This document shows positions 7,962 to 18,271 of a DNA stretch of 64,000 bases, piece after piece. The notes under the pieces are model-generated. The model made no database searches and was not told the origin of the DNA. It saw only the letters and a program-made list of their open reading frames with translations. The first letter of the stretch is position 1. Each line of letters starts with the position of its first letter. Source of the stretch: Theionarchaea archaeon (lineage in GTDB: Archaea; Methanobacteriota_B; Thermococci; Methanofastidiosales; SZ-28-30); the NCBI GenBank assembly GCA_018992685.1, contig JACVGT010000008.1, positions 67,414-131,413 on the forward strand. Direction: 5' to 3'. Both the position numbers and the translations under genes were made by a program.

Positions 7962-9060
7962 ACCGGTCCCACCAGTACTTCACTACATTGAAGTTCTTTT
8001 CCCTGGCAATGCAGGCGATTCCCCCATCACCAAAGCTCTTCACAACATCCCCGATATAATATCGGGGAAATAAACTGGAAGATACGATAAGCCTTCCCCT
8101 TTCCCCTTTTTTCATTTCGTATAACATTTTTATTCTTTTTCCTGTTTGGACTTCAAAAAAGTAATAATCATAATTGGGAAAGCAGTACGGCCTCTCATCC
8201 AGCTGCTGGGCATAGAACCCTTCTGTTGCCCCATAGATATCGCGGAGAGCCTTATATCTGTACATTCCGCGCAGGGCAGGGTTATACCTGGCGTGTACGT
8301 TAGGGAGGCTGCTGGATATTAAGAGGAGGTCCTTCCACTTGTCTTTGGGGTATACTCCGAACTTCTTCTTGGTCACCTTCCCGAAGAGTAACATCAGTTG
8401 GGCAATCCCTATCATGGCAGTGACGTTAAGTGATTCTGCCTTTTCACAGATGTAGTTAAGTCGCTCCCTGCTCTCTGCTTCAACCCGTTGAGTCCCGAAC
8501 TGGTTGATCTCTTCCACCGGGTACACCAGGTTCAGCCCCATCTTCTGAGATATATGTTTGGAGTATACACCTGAGGAGTATCCATAGACCTGTTCAGTAT
8601 CCCCAAATGACTCCGTGCCTGCAACTGACGGATAGATGAACAACAGGATGTGGCCCTCAAATAATGAGATATCTCCTGTCTTGTACACATAATTCATGAG
8701 ACACCGGGGGCCCAGGACAAACCGCTCCTCAATTTCTGTCTCTGTATAGGGAATGATCTTGGAGGGTCCTGTGGTGCCCCTGGTGATGCCCCAATCGATG
8801 GGTTTATCTGTGAGTAAAGCCTGCCAGGAGCCCTTTTTCACCTTCTGGAGCCAGGGAGCAAACTGAGAGAACGTGGCCACAGGGAACGTCTTCTGGTATT
8901 CCTCTATGGTGTTGATATCCTGTGCCCCAAATGTCTTCCCATATTCTGTTTTCCGGTACTTCCCGATAAGAGTTTGGAACACCCTGTCCTGGGCTTCCTC
9001 TGGATGTTCAAGTGCTGAATACCACGGGCTCACAAAGAACTCCAGGAAGTTGCTGCTCAT
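7942..9060 (-). CDS. GH3-like acyl-adenylating enzyme, short form
   Basis: A 372-residue protein of the GH3 branch of the ANL (adenylate-forming) superfamily. Visible are the phosphate-binding loop GITRGTTGPSKIIPYTETE, the central IYGATEGFYAQQ motif and the FPRYYIGDVVKSFGDGG segment that normally ends the large domain. The protein stops about 30 residues later, where plant and bacterial GH3 proteins of roughly 500-600 residues continue into a small mobile C-terminal domain. A TATA-like CCTTATTTATGC lies just upstream. It may amidate or thioesterify an acid substrate, or only form an adenylate. The substrate is unknown. Confidence 0.75.
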   Translation of the reverse strand: MSSNFLEFFVSPWYSALEHPEEAQDRVFQTLIGKYRKTEYGKTFGAQDINTIEEYQKTFPVATFSQFAPWLQKVKKGSWQALLTDKPIDWGITRGTTGPSKIIPYTETEIEERFVLGPRCLMNYVYKTGDISLFEGHILLFIYPSVAGTESFGDTEQVYGYSSGVYSKHISQKMGLNLVYPVEEINQFGTQRVEAESRERLNYICEKAESLNVTAMIGIAQLMLLFGKVTKKKFGVYPKDKWKDLLLISSSLPNVHARYNPALRGMYRYKALRDIYGATEGFYAQQLDERPYCFPNYDYYFFEVQTGKRIKMLYEMKKGERGRLIVSSSLFPRYYIGDVVKSFGDGGIACIAREKNFNVVKYWWDRFMGFSL

Positions 9061-9122
9061 GACATGGTCAGCCCACCAGCATAAATAAGGTTATGGGGCT
9101 GAAGGGCCACCAGCCCGTCATC

Positions 9123-11642
9123 CTACTTGATTTTCCTGATGAGAGAGCTTCCATCTGGCAGTTCCTCAGCCAGAAATGCCTCTGGCAGAGCTTCTTTAAT
9201 CTCATCAAGGTGGGTGATTACCACAATCTGGGCAAAGTGGTTTCGAAGCTCAGCAATGGCCGCAAGCAGCATCCTTCGTCTCTCAACATCAAAGCTGCCA
9301 AAACATTCATCCAGGAATAAGCTCTGGATGCGGGCAAAACTCCTCAGGGAGGATAAGGACACCAGAACCTGTGAAATGCCAATTCGCAAGCACAAGTTAA
9401 TCAAATCCTTTTCCCCACCGGAAAACCGAGATATGGGGTAGTACTCCCCATCATAGTACACGGTAACTGAGTAGTCCTTCCCCAGGTCAATATAGGGGTA
9501 TTTCCCCTCAGTAATCTCTCTCAGCAGAGAGGAAGCTTCGTTCCTGATTCTTGGCCTCAGCCGGGACTGTATCTGCACCGGTATCTGTCTGAATGACTCC
9601 TGCAATACGCCGTAGGTCACAATCATTGACTCAAGGTCTTTCTGGTTTTTCTTCAGATCCTTCACTTCCTCTTTCACGCGGTGCAGTCTCTGTATCTCTT
9701 TTTCCCTTTCCTGGTATACAGTCTTCTTTTCTGTATACTGTCTGGATACGTCCAGCTCTTTCTCCACAAAGCGATCCTTCCTGTCCTTTGCTGCCTTGAA
9801 CTTATCTGGAATGGCCACCATCCTTTCAATGCTGGTCTTTATCTCTTTTGCCTCACGCATCTTTCTATCCAGGAGAGCCTCTGCTTCTGCCATGATCCGT
9901 GATATGTCATCTTTTCTGGAAATTCGTTCTGTCAGTTTGATGATCTCCCGCTCCACTGCAGACATGTCTTCCACGTTCTTCTTAGTTGTCTCATAGGTGA
10001 CAGGGTCAAAGTGAAGGCGGTCTATCTCCTCTCTCAGGTTCTGGATCTGGATCTTTCCTTTTTCCAGATCGAACAACTTCTTCCTGGTTTCTTCAGTTTC
10101 CTCCTGGACGTCCTTTTTCCTTCTCTTGATCGTCTCAAGGTTGACTTCAGCCTTCATGTACTGCTGCTCATCTTTTCTCAATGCTGCAAGGTTATCTTCC
10201 TTCTTCTTCAACTCCTGTATCCTGGACTCCAGTTCCCTTCTCATTTCAAGAAGGTGTCTCTCCCGTGTGAGACACTTCTCCAGAATCTTTTCATGAGCCA
10301 GAATCTCAGAACGGCAGCGGGTGATCAGCTGCTCCATATGGGCCTTTTCCAGGGGTCTCTTGCACTTGGGGCAGGGTGCGCCCACTCCCAGTGATTCCAC
10401 ATCTTCAAGTTCAAGGGTAAGATCAGCAATCTTTGCCTGGTATGTTTTTTTCTCTGCTAGGAGCTCAGCCTCCTTGTCCTTCATCTTGTCCAGTTTGCCT
10501 GCTTCCTCTTCTCTTTTCTGGGGGATATCACTCAACGCACTCATTTTCTCCCTTAGAGACTCAAGTGCTACCCTTATACCTTTCAATTCTTCTTCCTGGG
10601 CTTCCAGGTTCAGAATCTCAGCGGTGCAGCCAGCCAGTCGATCTTCAAGGTGCTTCTGGGTTACTGTGATTTCAGTCTCCAGGTTCTCCTTCTCCTTCAC
10701 TTTCCTATCATAGCCTGATTTGAGACGATCCAACCTTGAAAAGGACTCCTTCACCTTCAAGAACTCGTCATACTGCGGCTGCAATTCCTTTTTCCTCACA
10801 TCTGCTTTTTCAATCTCTCCAAGGTCTTTCTTCCTTTCCTCGAGAGTCTGTCTGGCATTGGCACTATCTGTTTCCAGGATTTTCAGTCGGTACTGCTGTT
10901 CCTGGTAGTGTTGATACTCTTTCTCCAGCGATGAGTATTCCTGCTTCGCAGATTCAGACTCCTGTCGTGTCCCATCGTACTCCTGTTTCAGGTGCTCCAC
11001 TGTCTTCTTCAGCTGTGCTAGGGCCTCCTCCAGTCCCGGCAGTTCACCCATGTCTTTTTCTTTCTCTTTCACAACCCGTGTAATAGCCTGCAGTTCATTC
11101 TCCTTCTCCTTTTTCCTGTTCTTGGCTACGTCTTCAAATTTCTCATAAACTTTCAGGTTGAATAACCGATTAATCAACTTCTTGCGTTCAGAAGCAATTT
11201 TCGAGGTGATCAAATCCAGTTCTTTCTGCCTGATGAATGAGGAGGAGACAAACCCCTTCACATTCAGCCCGATATCCTGCTCAACCCGGGCCACCACTTC
11301 CGTGGACTTTCTCGCCTGCAATTTCCCATCAATCCACAGTCGGGACTTGATCCCACGCTTTGCATTGAGGTACCGGGTTACCTTGTACACATGAGAACCC
11401 AGCAAAAACTCCACTTCCACTCCCATTTCTTCCTCTCCATCCCTGATGAGATCCTTCTGCTTGACGCCTTCCTTCCCTTCCATGCTCTGCGCCACTCCGT
11501 ACAGCCCCCAGGTCACGGCCTCAAGGAGAGAGGATTTGCCTGCCCCGTTATTCCCAAATATGCCAATTAAAGAATTGTCTAGATCTATTTTGGCCTTCTT
11601 GTACTTCTTGAAGTTTACCAGGTGTACAGACTTCAAAATCAT
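9123..11642 (-). CDS. rad50: DNA double-strand break repair ATPase Rad50
   Basis: An 839-residue SMC-like ATPase. The Walker A loop is GNNGAGKSS (30-38). Long coiled coils flank a zinc hook, C424-PK-C427, which joins two Rad50 molecules. Near the C terminus lie the ABC signature SGGEKDLINLCLR and Walker B with catalytic Glu (LFLDECFGSFD). Partnered with Mre11 it tethers and processes DNA ends. Its ATG overlaps the mre11 stop by 4 bases. HerA and NurA, often linked in archaea, are not adjacent here. Confidence 0.97.
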   Translation of the reverse strand: MILKSVHLVNFKKYKKAKIDLDNSLIGIFGNNGAGKSSLLEAVTWGLYGVAQSMEGKEGVKQKDLIRDGEEEMGVEVEFLLGSHVYKVTRYLNAKRGIKSRLWIDGKLQARKSTEVVARVEQDIGLNVKGFVSSSFIRQKELDLITSKIASERKKLINRLFNLKVYEKFEDVAKNRKKEKENELQAITRVVKEKEKDMGELPGLEEALAQLKKTVEHLKQEYDGTRQESESAKQEYSSLEKEYQHYQEQQYRLKILETDSANARQTLEERKKDLGEIEKADVRKKELQPQYDEFLKVKESFSRLDRLKSGYDRKVKEKENLETEITVTQKHLEDRLAGCTAEILNLEAQEEELKGIRVALESLREKMSALSDIPQKREEEAGKLDKMKDKEAELLAEKKTYQAKIADLTLELEDVESLGVGAPCPKCKRPLEKAHMEQLITRCRSEILAHEKILEKCLTRERHLLEMRRELESRIQELKKKEDNLAALRKDEQQYMKAEVNLETIKRRKKDVQEETEETRKKLFDLEKGKIQIQNLREEIDRLHFDPVTYETTKKNVEDMSAVEREIIKLTERISRKDDISRIMAEAEALLDRKMREAKEIKTSIERMVAIPDKFKAAKDRKDRFVEKELDVSRQYTEKKTVYQEREKEIQRLHRVKEEVKDLKKNQKDLESMIVTYGVLQESFRQIPVQIQSRLRPRIRNEASSLLREITEGKYPYIDLGKDYSVTVYYDGEYYPISRFSGGEKDLINLCLRIGISQVLVSLSSLRSFARIQSLFLDECFGSFDVERRRMLLAAIAELRNHFAQIVVITHLDEIKEALPEAFLAEELPDGSSLIRKIK

Positions 11643-12697
11643 CCCAAAATCTCCTTAATAATGGTAAGTCCTTCTGACAGGGCTTCTTCCTTTTGTGCTG
11701 CCTCCAGATACCGTTTCAACTCTTCCTGGGGTGTATACATTACGTCTTCATCTTTGATCTCTTCAACCTCTTCAGCTAGGGTGGAGTCCTTCAGGGAAAA
11801 ATGCAATGCGTCCTGTGCCTTTTCTCTGATAAGAGTAAAATTGGTGTCCTTCCTGGTCACAGGATCAAGTTCTCCTTTTAGTATCAATCGAACGATTTTG
11901 TCCTGAATGTTCGTCAGCAACGACTGAGATTCTTCTGTAATTTCAAATCCCGTTTTCCCTGTGCAGGTGTACTCAAAGTCTATCATATCTCTGCTGGGGA
12001 TGGCAACAAAATCATAGTCATCATCATATACTACAAATCCCTTTTTCTCATCTTTTTCATTAAAATCGTATCGCTCAAGAGAACCTGAATACACCATGTT
12101 GGAGAGGGCCTGATGTCTGTGGACGTGCCCGAGAGCACAGTATGCATAGGGGGGCACCAACCCTGCCTTGACTGTATCATCCACGTACTCCATGAATCGC
12201 TCAGAACCCCAGACTGCCCCCTCTACTACTGCATGAAGCATCAGCACGTTTATTCGCCCCTCCCGGGGAGGTGGAATGTACTGGACTGGATCTCGGGTAA
12301 AGGGGACACCCGCTATGGTGTAGGGCCCCACATCCTTCTGGAAGGGTTCCAGCCTGATATGGATGAAAGGAATATCCAGATACAGAGAGAGCGGGTTCCT
12401 GACGCCCTTTGAACGAGGTGTCTCATGGTTTCCTGGAATCAAGAAGGTGGTAATCGTGTGAGCTGACAGCCGCTTCAGCTGATCCTGAGCAAACTTGCGA
12501 ATGAAATTGGTGGGATTTACCCTGTCAAAAAGATCGCCAGAAAACACAAAGGCGTCGGGTCGAATTTCCAGAACGTGTGTGACCACCTGCTCGAAGGCAC
12601 TGCAAAAGTCCATCATCCTCACATTGAGGCCCGTTTCTGTGTCAATCCTCTGGTACCTGGTGACTCCCAGATGAGCGTCAGCAGCATGCACAATCAT
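11639..12697 (-). CDS. mre11: DNA double-strand break repair nuclease Mre11
   Basis: A 352-residue calcineurin-like phosphoesterase with the metal-binding series DAHLG, SGDLFD, GNHE and GHVHRHQ. It provides 3'-5' exonuclease and endonuclease activity at DNA ends and works with Rad50. The C-terminal tail (from about 290) is charged and probably binds the Rad50 coiled coil. A minus-strand CCTTTATAAC at about 12722-12732 sets a leaderless start at ATG 12697. It is the first gene of the two-gene operon. Confidence 0.96.
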   Translation of the reverse strand: MIVHAADAHLGVTRYQRIDTETGLNVRMMDFCSAFEQVVTHVLEIRPDAFVFSGDLFDRVNPTNFIRKFAQDQLKRLSAHTITTFLIPGNHETPRSKGVRNPLSLYLDIPFIHIRLEPFQKDVGPYTIAGVPFTRDPVQYIPPPREGRINVLMLHAVVEGAVWGSERFMEYVDDTVKAGLVPPYAYCALGHVHRHQALSNMVYSGSLERYDFNEKDEKKGFVVYDDDYDFVAIPSRDMIDFEYTCTGKTGFEITEESQSLLTNIQDKIVRLILKGELDPVTRKDTNFTLIREKAQDALHFSLKDSTLAEEVEEIKDEDVMYTPQEELKRYLEAAQKEEALSEGLTIIKEILG

Positions 12698-12813
12698 GAA
12701 TTGGTTGTTCTTTGAAACGTTATAAAGGTTCCGACAAATGCATGATTCCCTTCAAAGTGGGATACCTAACCCGAGAAGGAGCGCATGATCGGTTTGGATA
12801 TATGATCTCTCAT

Positions 12814-12840
12814 TTCTGAATTATCCACCGTAAATCGAAT
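12814..12840 (-). repeat. 27-bp dispersed repeat, copy A
   Basis: This segment, read on the minus strand, is identical over 27 bases to 42482-42508 on the plus strand (core CGATTTACGGTGGATAATTC). It sits in the 226-base gap between the mre11 promoter and the topA stop. A short inverted partner (ATCCACCG against CGGTGGAT) lies just beyond it, at about 12860-12870. Confidence 0.7.
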
Positions 12841-12923
12841 GCCCATTGAGTTGAACTTCGGTGGATGTACAGCACGTCGTGGCAGAAAATGCAGGGGTTT
12901 CCAGCAGCAGAGTATCCTCAGCG

Positions 12924-15140
12924 TCAGGTAGTATGCTTTGGATCAATACACTGCTTTTCCTTCTTCTTTCCCAGAATAATCAAGGGAGCACCACACTCAC
13001 ACTTCTCGTTCAGAAAGGTGACATTCCCTCTCTGGGGCAGAGGATATGATCGTGTGCACGCAGGATATCCTGAACATCCCACAAACCGCTTTCCTGTCTT
13101 CTTGGAGTAGATCAGTTTCAAGTCCTTGCCACATGCTGGACAGATACCCACAATTTCCTGATTATTTGCATGACTTTCACAACTCGGGTTGAGACAGTAC
13201 GTTCTCCCGCTGATTTTCACCAAGGGCGCCCCACACTCACACACTTCCTCAGTTGGAGCTACCTTCCCCTTCTGAGGCAGGGGATACGAATGAGTGCAGT
13301 TGGGGTATCCCGAACACCCCACAAACCGCTTCCTGGTCTTCTTTGAGCGGATAATCCTCAGTTTCTCTCCACACAGAGGGCACGTCCCCACGACATTCTC
13401 TCGATCCAGGGTCTCCTTCAATCCCTCATAGATAATCTTTCCAATTTCTGCTTCTTTTTCTTTGAATTTTTCAAAGATTCCCGTCAACTCCTTCTGCGCC
13501 TCTGTGATGACAGCGTCTTTCTCCTTCTTTCCCTCATAGATTTCATCCATCTCTTTTTCAAAGTGCCTGGTCAGCCGTACCGAGACGATCTGGGGACAAT
13601 CCTTGGTCAGAGCCTCCACCGTCTTCTCCCCGAGAGGTGTAACTTCTATCTGCTTCTCCGTGATGTACCCCCGTTCATACAGGATATCAATGATCTGAGC
13701 TCGGGTAGCCTTGGTGCCTATCCCCAGCTTCTCCATCATTTTCACTGCTGAAGCAGGGTTGTATCTGGGGGGAGGTTTTGTCTCCTTGCTCAATACCTGG
13801 GGTGTCACCTCAACCTCTTCACCCTTCTCCAGGTGAGGAAGCGGTTCTTCCACAATCTTGGCATAGTCTCTGTAGTACCGCAGCCACCCATCCTTCACCG
13901 TGATATTTCCCTGAGTAAGGAACGGGTGCTCCCCTACCGTAATCTCCACTTTTGTTGACTGGTAGACAGAAGGGTCAGCAAACCCTGCAAAGAATCGCTT
14001 CACAATCAGATCGTACACCTTGTGCATGGGAGCAGTCAGTTTCTTGGGCTGGTCTCCCGTGGGGTGAATGGCAGGATGTGCAGGGTCATCCTTCCGTCCC
14101 TGCGCTGAAACCAATGCAGTCTGCATGATCTCTGAGGCGAAGGTGGCATACTGAGGACTCCCCGACAATCCTTTCAATATCCGCTTGAAATCCAGTTTGG
14201 CAGGGAGCTTCTGAGATGCTGTCCGGGGGTAAGAGATTGCTCCCATTTCATAGAGCCCCTGGGCCAGCTTCTGAGTGGTCTGGGGTGTATATCTGAAATT
14301 CTTCCAGCATTCAGACTGCAGCAATCCTAAATCCATGGGAATGGGTGGATTCCTGGTTTTCTTCTTCTGATCCAGATCAGTGACAACTCCCGTGGCGCCT
14401 AAACACTCCTGGTAGATTCTCTGAGCCTCTTCCTCTGTCGTGAGCCTCTGGGGGTACTTTGCCTGTACCGGTATCCCGTCCTTCTGGAATTCGATGATCA
14501 CTTCCCAGTAGGGTTCCGAGATAAAACCAGCAATTTCCCGCTCCCTTTTTTCCAGGAACACCAGGGTTGGAGTCTGCACTCTCCCTGCTGACAACAGCTT
14601 GAACTGTCCCACTGCAGTCTTTAGAGAACTGGACAGAGCCTTGGATACATTCATGCCCCATATCCAGTCCAGTTCGTGGCGGGCCAGTCCAGCGTCTATC
14701 ATGGCAAATCCAGGGGGCTCAAGGCTGTCAAATGCACTGGCCAGCTCAGTGGTGGTGAGCGTGGAATACCGCATTCTCCTGGACTGAGAAATATCTGCCT
14801 TACAGGCAAATCGAAGAGCATTATACCCGATAACAGATCCTTCCACATCATAATCACACGCATTAACAAATTCATCTGCGTCCTTTGCCAGAAACTGAAG
14901 GTTCTTCACATAGCTCTTGGCATAGGCCACGTCAGTGGGGACCCATTCAACATCGAAAACTGGATAGTCTCTAAAAGGAACGGCACTTTTCAAATGGTAC
15001 AAATGGCCAACTGCAGGTGCTACCACAATATCTCCCACCACGTAGTACGGAGCATTGTTCTTCTTCTTTTTCTCTGGTTTTCCCAGGGCGCTGGCAATTT
15101 TCAAGGCAACCTTGGGTTTCTCTGCCACTATCAGGATCAT
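12924..15140 (-). CDS. topA: DNA topoisomerase I (type IA)
   Basis: A 738-residue archaeal type IA topoisomerase. It has a Toprim domain (MILIVAEKPKVALKIASALG, ACDYDVEGSVIG), the catalytic tyrosine Y304 in GAISYPRTASQ, and three or more C-terminal zinc-ribbon units (CPLCGEKL, CECGAPLV, CPACGKDL, CECGAPLI) for DNA binding. It relaxes negative supercoils by cutting and passing a single strand. The start at 15140 follows a TATA box (CCTTTATAAG, 15163-15172) at leaderless distance; the GGAGGTG abutting the ATG is too close to serve as a ribosome site. Confidence 0.96.
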   Translation of the reverse strand: MILIVAEKPKVALKIASALGKPEKKKKNNAPYYVVGDIVVAPAVGHLYHLKSAVPFRDYPVFDVEWVPTDVAYAKSYVKNLQFLAKDADEFVNACDYDVEGSVIGYNALRFACKADISQSRRMRYSTLTTTELASAFDSLEPPGFAMIDAGLARHELDWIWGMNVSKALSSSLKTAVGQFKLLSAGRVQTPTLVFLEKREREIAGFISEPYWEVIIEFQKDGIPVQAKYPQRLTTEEEAQRIYQECLGATGVVTDLDQKKKTRNPPIPMDLGLLQSECWKNFRYTPQTTQKLAQGLYEMGAISYPRTASQKLPAKLDFKRILKGLSGSPQYATFASEIMQTALVSAQGRKDDPAHPAIHPTGDQPKKLTAPMHKVYDLIVKRFFAGFADPSVYQSTKVEITVGEHPFLTQGNITVKDGWLRYYRDYAKIVEEPLPHLEKGEEVEVTPQVLSKETKPPPRYNPASAVKMMEKLGIGTKATRAQIIDILYERGYITEKQIEVTPLGEKTVEALTKDCPQIVSVRLTRHFEKEMDEIYEGKKEKDAVITEAQKELTGIFEKFKEKEAEIGKIIYEGLKETLDRENVVGTCPLCGEKLRIIRSKKTRKRFVGCSGYPNCTHSYPLPQKGKVAPTEEVCECGAPLVKISGRTYCLNPSCESHANNQEIVGICPACGKDLKLIYSKKTGKRFVGCSGYPACTRSYPLPQRGNVTFLNEKCECGAPLIILGKKKEKQCIDPKHTT

Positions 15141-15245
15141 CACCTCCAAAGGAATAGGCCCTACTTATAAAGGTTTGGAACGGTAGGAAGAACCCTGCAG
15201 GATACGGGAAAGATAACTCTTTTAAGGAATGCTGAAAAAAAAAGA

Positions 15246-15623
15246 ATGGTGACTGCTATGGACATGATCAGAAAGGTATTCTGTGGAGAAGATGTCTCAT
15301 GTGTAGAAGAATGGGCCAAGTCCAGGCACCTCTCACAGGAACTTATTTCCCACATCTATCAGACTCTCGTGGAGCCCAGGAACGCCCATCAACACATTGA
15401 AGCCCTGTACACGCTGTTTGAAAAAGAGGAAGATGAGGACACCAAGAATAAGATTCGCATGGCACTGATCCGCGTACAATTATTCTCTCAGTACCATATG
15501 TTTGAGAAATCTGAATTTCGTGATGCTGGAGATATTGCAACCTCTCTGGAGAGAATGTTATTTGGATACAATCTGCTGGAGGGGAAGAAACCCAAGAAAG
15601 AAGAAGAGTCTTCAGAGATGTAG
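15246..15623 (+). CDS. conserved-looking hypothetical protein
   Basis: A 125-residue, probably all-helical soluble protein with a Lys/Glu-rich tail. No family is recognised. It has a TATA-like TCTTTTAAGG at about 15213-15222 and a leaderless ATG at 15246. It lies divergent from topA and directly upstream of gpmI, which has its own promoter. The stop is TAG. Confidence 0.6.
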   Translation: MVTAMDMIRKVFCGEDVSCVEEWAKSRHLSQELISHIYQTLVEPRNAHQHIEALYTLFEKEEDEDTKNKIRMALIRVQLFSQYHMFEKSEFRDAGDIATSLERMLFGYNLLEGKKPKKEEESSEM

Positions 15624-15743
15624 GAGGCTGCTGGTGGATTGCACGGGAAGGAGCTGCCCTCTGTAACCCAGTGATTAATGCTGTTTCAACCACGGAATTC
15701 CACAAACAACCTTTATAAAGGAGTGGGTCCTAGCTAACAGGCT

Positions 15744-17240
15744 ATGATTCTGCTCATGATCCTGGACGGCTGGGGAATCTCAGAAAAGGTGGAAGGCAAT
15801 GCCATACGACAGGCCAGAACGCCAGCGTATTGTGCCCTTCTTTCGAGGTATCCTCACACAGAGCTGGGGGCATCAGGAGAAGATGTCGGTCTCCCGGAAG
15901 GTCAAATGGGAAATTCTGAAGTGGGTCACATGAACCTGGGAGCAGGAAGAATTGTCTACCAGGATTATACCAGGATCAACAGATCCATCAGGGACGGAAG
16001 TTTCTTCAAAAAAGAACCTCTGATAAGAGCTGTCAAGAGGACGAAGGACAGAAAGTCCACACTCCATCTGATGGGGCTCGTGTCGGATGGTGGAGTCCAC
16101 AGCTCCATGGACCACCTGGTTGCTTTGTTGAAGCTGGCAGCCAGCCACAAGGTGAATACCGTGGTTCATCCCTTTCTGGATGGGAGAGATGTCCTGCCCA
16201 AGAGTGCCCTCACGTATATCCAGCAGTTGAAAGAGAACATGGACGAACTGCATACAGGCAGTATCGGCACTGTCATGGGCAGGTACTACGCCATGGACCG
16301 CGACAACAGATGGAGGAGAACCCAGAGAGCATATGAAGCTTTGACGGGGGTTACGGGGCTGAGGTGTGGCACTGCAGAAGACGCGATTAAGGAGTCCTAT
16401 ACCAAGGGAGAGACTGACGAGTTTGTACAGCCCACCATCATAGGAGAAACCATCAATGACGGAGATTCCCTTATCTTCTTCAATTTCCGTCCTGACAGGG
16501 CCCGTCAGCTGACCAGGGCATTTGTGGATGATCCTTTCCCTCATTTTGAGAGAAAGAAACTGGACGTATTGTTCGTGTGCATGACAGAATATGAAGATGA
16601 TATTTCTGCCCCTGTCGTATTTCGTCCCCTCTCCCTCAAGAATACCCTGGGGGAGGTATTGAGCACTCATCATTTGAGGCAGCTGCGCATTGCAGAAACG
16701 GAAAAGTATTATCACGTCACGTATTTCTTTAATGGAGGAAGAGAAGAGCCATTTGACGGAGAAGACCGTGTCTTGATTCCCTCACCAAAGGTAGCTACCT
16801 ATGACATGCAGCCCGAAATGTCAGCCCACCGTGTGACAGCAAGAGTTGTCGGAGAAATTGAGTCTGGAAAATACGATGTTATTATCCTGAATTTCGCCAA
16901 CCCGGATATGGTGGCCCATACGGGGGATCTTGCTGCAGGGATTGCCGCCATCGAGACGGTGGATACCTGCATGGGACAGATTGTTGACGCGTGTAAGGTG
17001 AACTCCACAGGCAACGTCGTGATAGTAACAGGCGACCACGGGAATGCAGAGCAGATGGTTGAGGAAACCTCAATGGAACCCTTTACTGCTCACACACCAA
17101 ATTCTGTTCCCTTTATCATCACACAGCAGTGTCACGTGCGTTCAGGAATTCTTGCAGATGTAGCACCCACCATTCTTGACCTTCTGGGCATTGAGAAGCC
17201 GCGAGAAATGGATGGGGAAACATTAATAAAGACGTCTTAG
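15744..17240 (+). CDS. gpmI: 2,3-bisphosphoglycerate-independent phosphoglycerate mutase
   Basis: A 498-residue enzyme of the long, bacterial-type iPGM family. It interconverts 3- and 2-phosphoglycerate in glycolysis/gluconeogenesis. Metal and phospho-serine residues are visible: D8 in LMILDGWG and S58 in MGNSEVGHMNLGAGR, with the C-terminal metal site TGDHGNAEQM and FTAHTPNSVPF. Many archaea use the shorter ApgM instead, so the type is worth noting. CCTTTATAAAGG at 15710-15721 gives a leaderless start at ATG 15744. Confidence 0.96.
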   Translation: MILLMILDGWGISEKVEGNAIRQARTPAYCALLSRYPHTELGASGEDVGLPEGQMGNSEVGHMNLGAGRIVYQDYTRINRSIRDGSFFKKEPLIRAVKRTKDRKSTLHLMGLVSDGGVHSSMDHLVALLKLAASHKVNTVVHPFLDGRDVLPKSALTYIQQLKENMDELHTGSIGTVMGRYYAMDRDNRWRRTQRAYEALTGVTGLRCGTAEDAIKESYTKGETDEFVQPTIIGETINDGDSLIFFNFRPDRARQLTRAFVDDPFPHFERKKLDVLFVCMTEYEDDISAPVVFRPLSLKNTLGEVLSTHHLRQLRIAETEKYYHVTYFFNGGREEPFDGEDRVLIPSPKVATYDMQPEMSAHRVTARVVGEIESGKYDVIILNFANPDMVAHTGDLAAGIAAIETVDTCMGQIVDACKVNSTGNVVIVTGDHGNAEQMVEETSMEPFTAHTPNSVPFIITQQCHVRSGILADVAPTILDLLGIEKPREMDGETLIKTS

Positions 17241-17251
17241 AAGATGAGTGC

Positions 17252-18271
17252 ATGGCCAAGACGAAGAAAAGGAAACCGTTGGAAAAGAAGCCAGCCACCA
17301 ACATGTTCCTGGGAGGCGGGCTGAATTTCCTGATTCTGGGAGGGTTTATTGCTATCACGTACTACACCCTGTACACTCTGATTATGGTGGAAGCATCCCC
17401 GAAAGACGTGTCGTACACACTCATTCTGCAGGTCCTCAAGGCAGTTGGCATTCTCCTGCTTCTCTTCGGTGTGGTTGTTCTGTCATACGCCTTTTTGAAA
17501 GAAAGGGGGGAACTGAAAGAGTATGGAGGTGCCCTTCTGGTGTCTGGAGGGGTCGTGTCCATTCCGGCTGTGGTAGTCTCTTCGTACTATTTCGTGACTG
17601 CGCTGGAAGGACAGACCATGACCCCGCAGTCATTTCTGAGCTTGAACCTGCCCACTCTTTTGACTGATTTCAGTAAAGTGTATGTATTTGTGGCCATCCT
17701 GTTCCTGGGTATCTTTTTCTGGGAACGCAGGAGGCAGAGATCCTGGGCTGCAGTATGCTGTACAGCTGGGGCTGCGATCTGGAGTGCTGCGCTTGTGGTA
17801 GCCTTTTATAATACCTATGACATGTACAAGACGTTCATGGAGATGTACAGTACCAGCAGGGACCTGATTATTTCTCAGTTTGTGGTTCCAGATCTCCTGA
17901 ACAATGCATCCCGGCTGCTGACAGTGGTGGGACTGTTGCTGCTTGGAGCAAGCTATCTCCAAAGACATAACCTGCAGAGATGGGCAGGCAGGTTCTGGAC
18001 TTTTGGAGGAGCAGTAGGAGTTTTTCATTGGTTCCTGCGACTGAGCCTGGACTCCAAGATGATACGAAACGAGATGACAGGAGTACGGCAGTCCATCATG
18101 GAGCTGACCCCGTACACCACCACGTTCAAGGACATGTCTCTGAACATTGAGACGATGAAGGAGTTCTATGCGAAGGTGATGATTCCTACCTATCTGGAGG
18201 AATTCATGCTGATCGCTGTGTTTGCAGCTATTACAGCTATCGGAGTCTACCTGTGGACCAGGAGACGCTGA
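17252..18271 (+). CDS. multi-pass membrane protein
   Basis: A 339-residue protein with a basic N terminus and about eight hydrophobic segments, one long extracytoplasmic or cytoplasmic loop near 245-310, and a final RRR anchor. No family is recognised. It begins 11 bases after the gpmI stop and is probably co-transcribed with it. No clear ribosome site is seen. Confidence 0.65.
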   Translation: MAKTKKRKPLEKKPATNMFLGGGLNFLILGGFIAITYYTLYTLIMVEASPKDVSYTLILQVLKAVGILLLLFGVVVLSYAFLKERGELKEYGGALLVSGGVVSIPAVVVSSYYFVTALEGQTMTPQSFLSLNLPTLLTDFSKVYVFVAILFLGIFFWERRRQRSWAAVCCTAGAAIWSAALVVAFYNTYDMYKTFMEMYSTSRDLIISQFVVPDLLNNASRLLTVVGLLLLGASYLQRHNLQRWAGRFWTFGGAVGVFHWFLRLSLDSKMIRNEMTGVRQSIMELTPYTTTFKDMSLNIETMKEFYAKVMIPTYLEEFMLIAVFAAITAIGVYLWTRRR

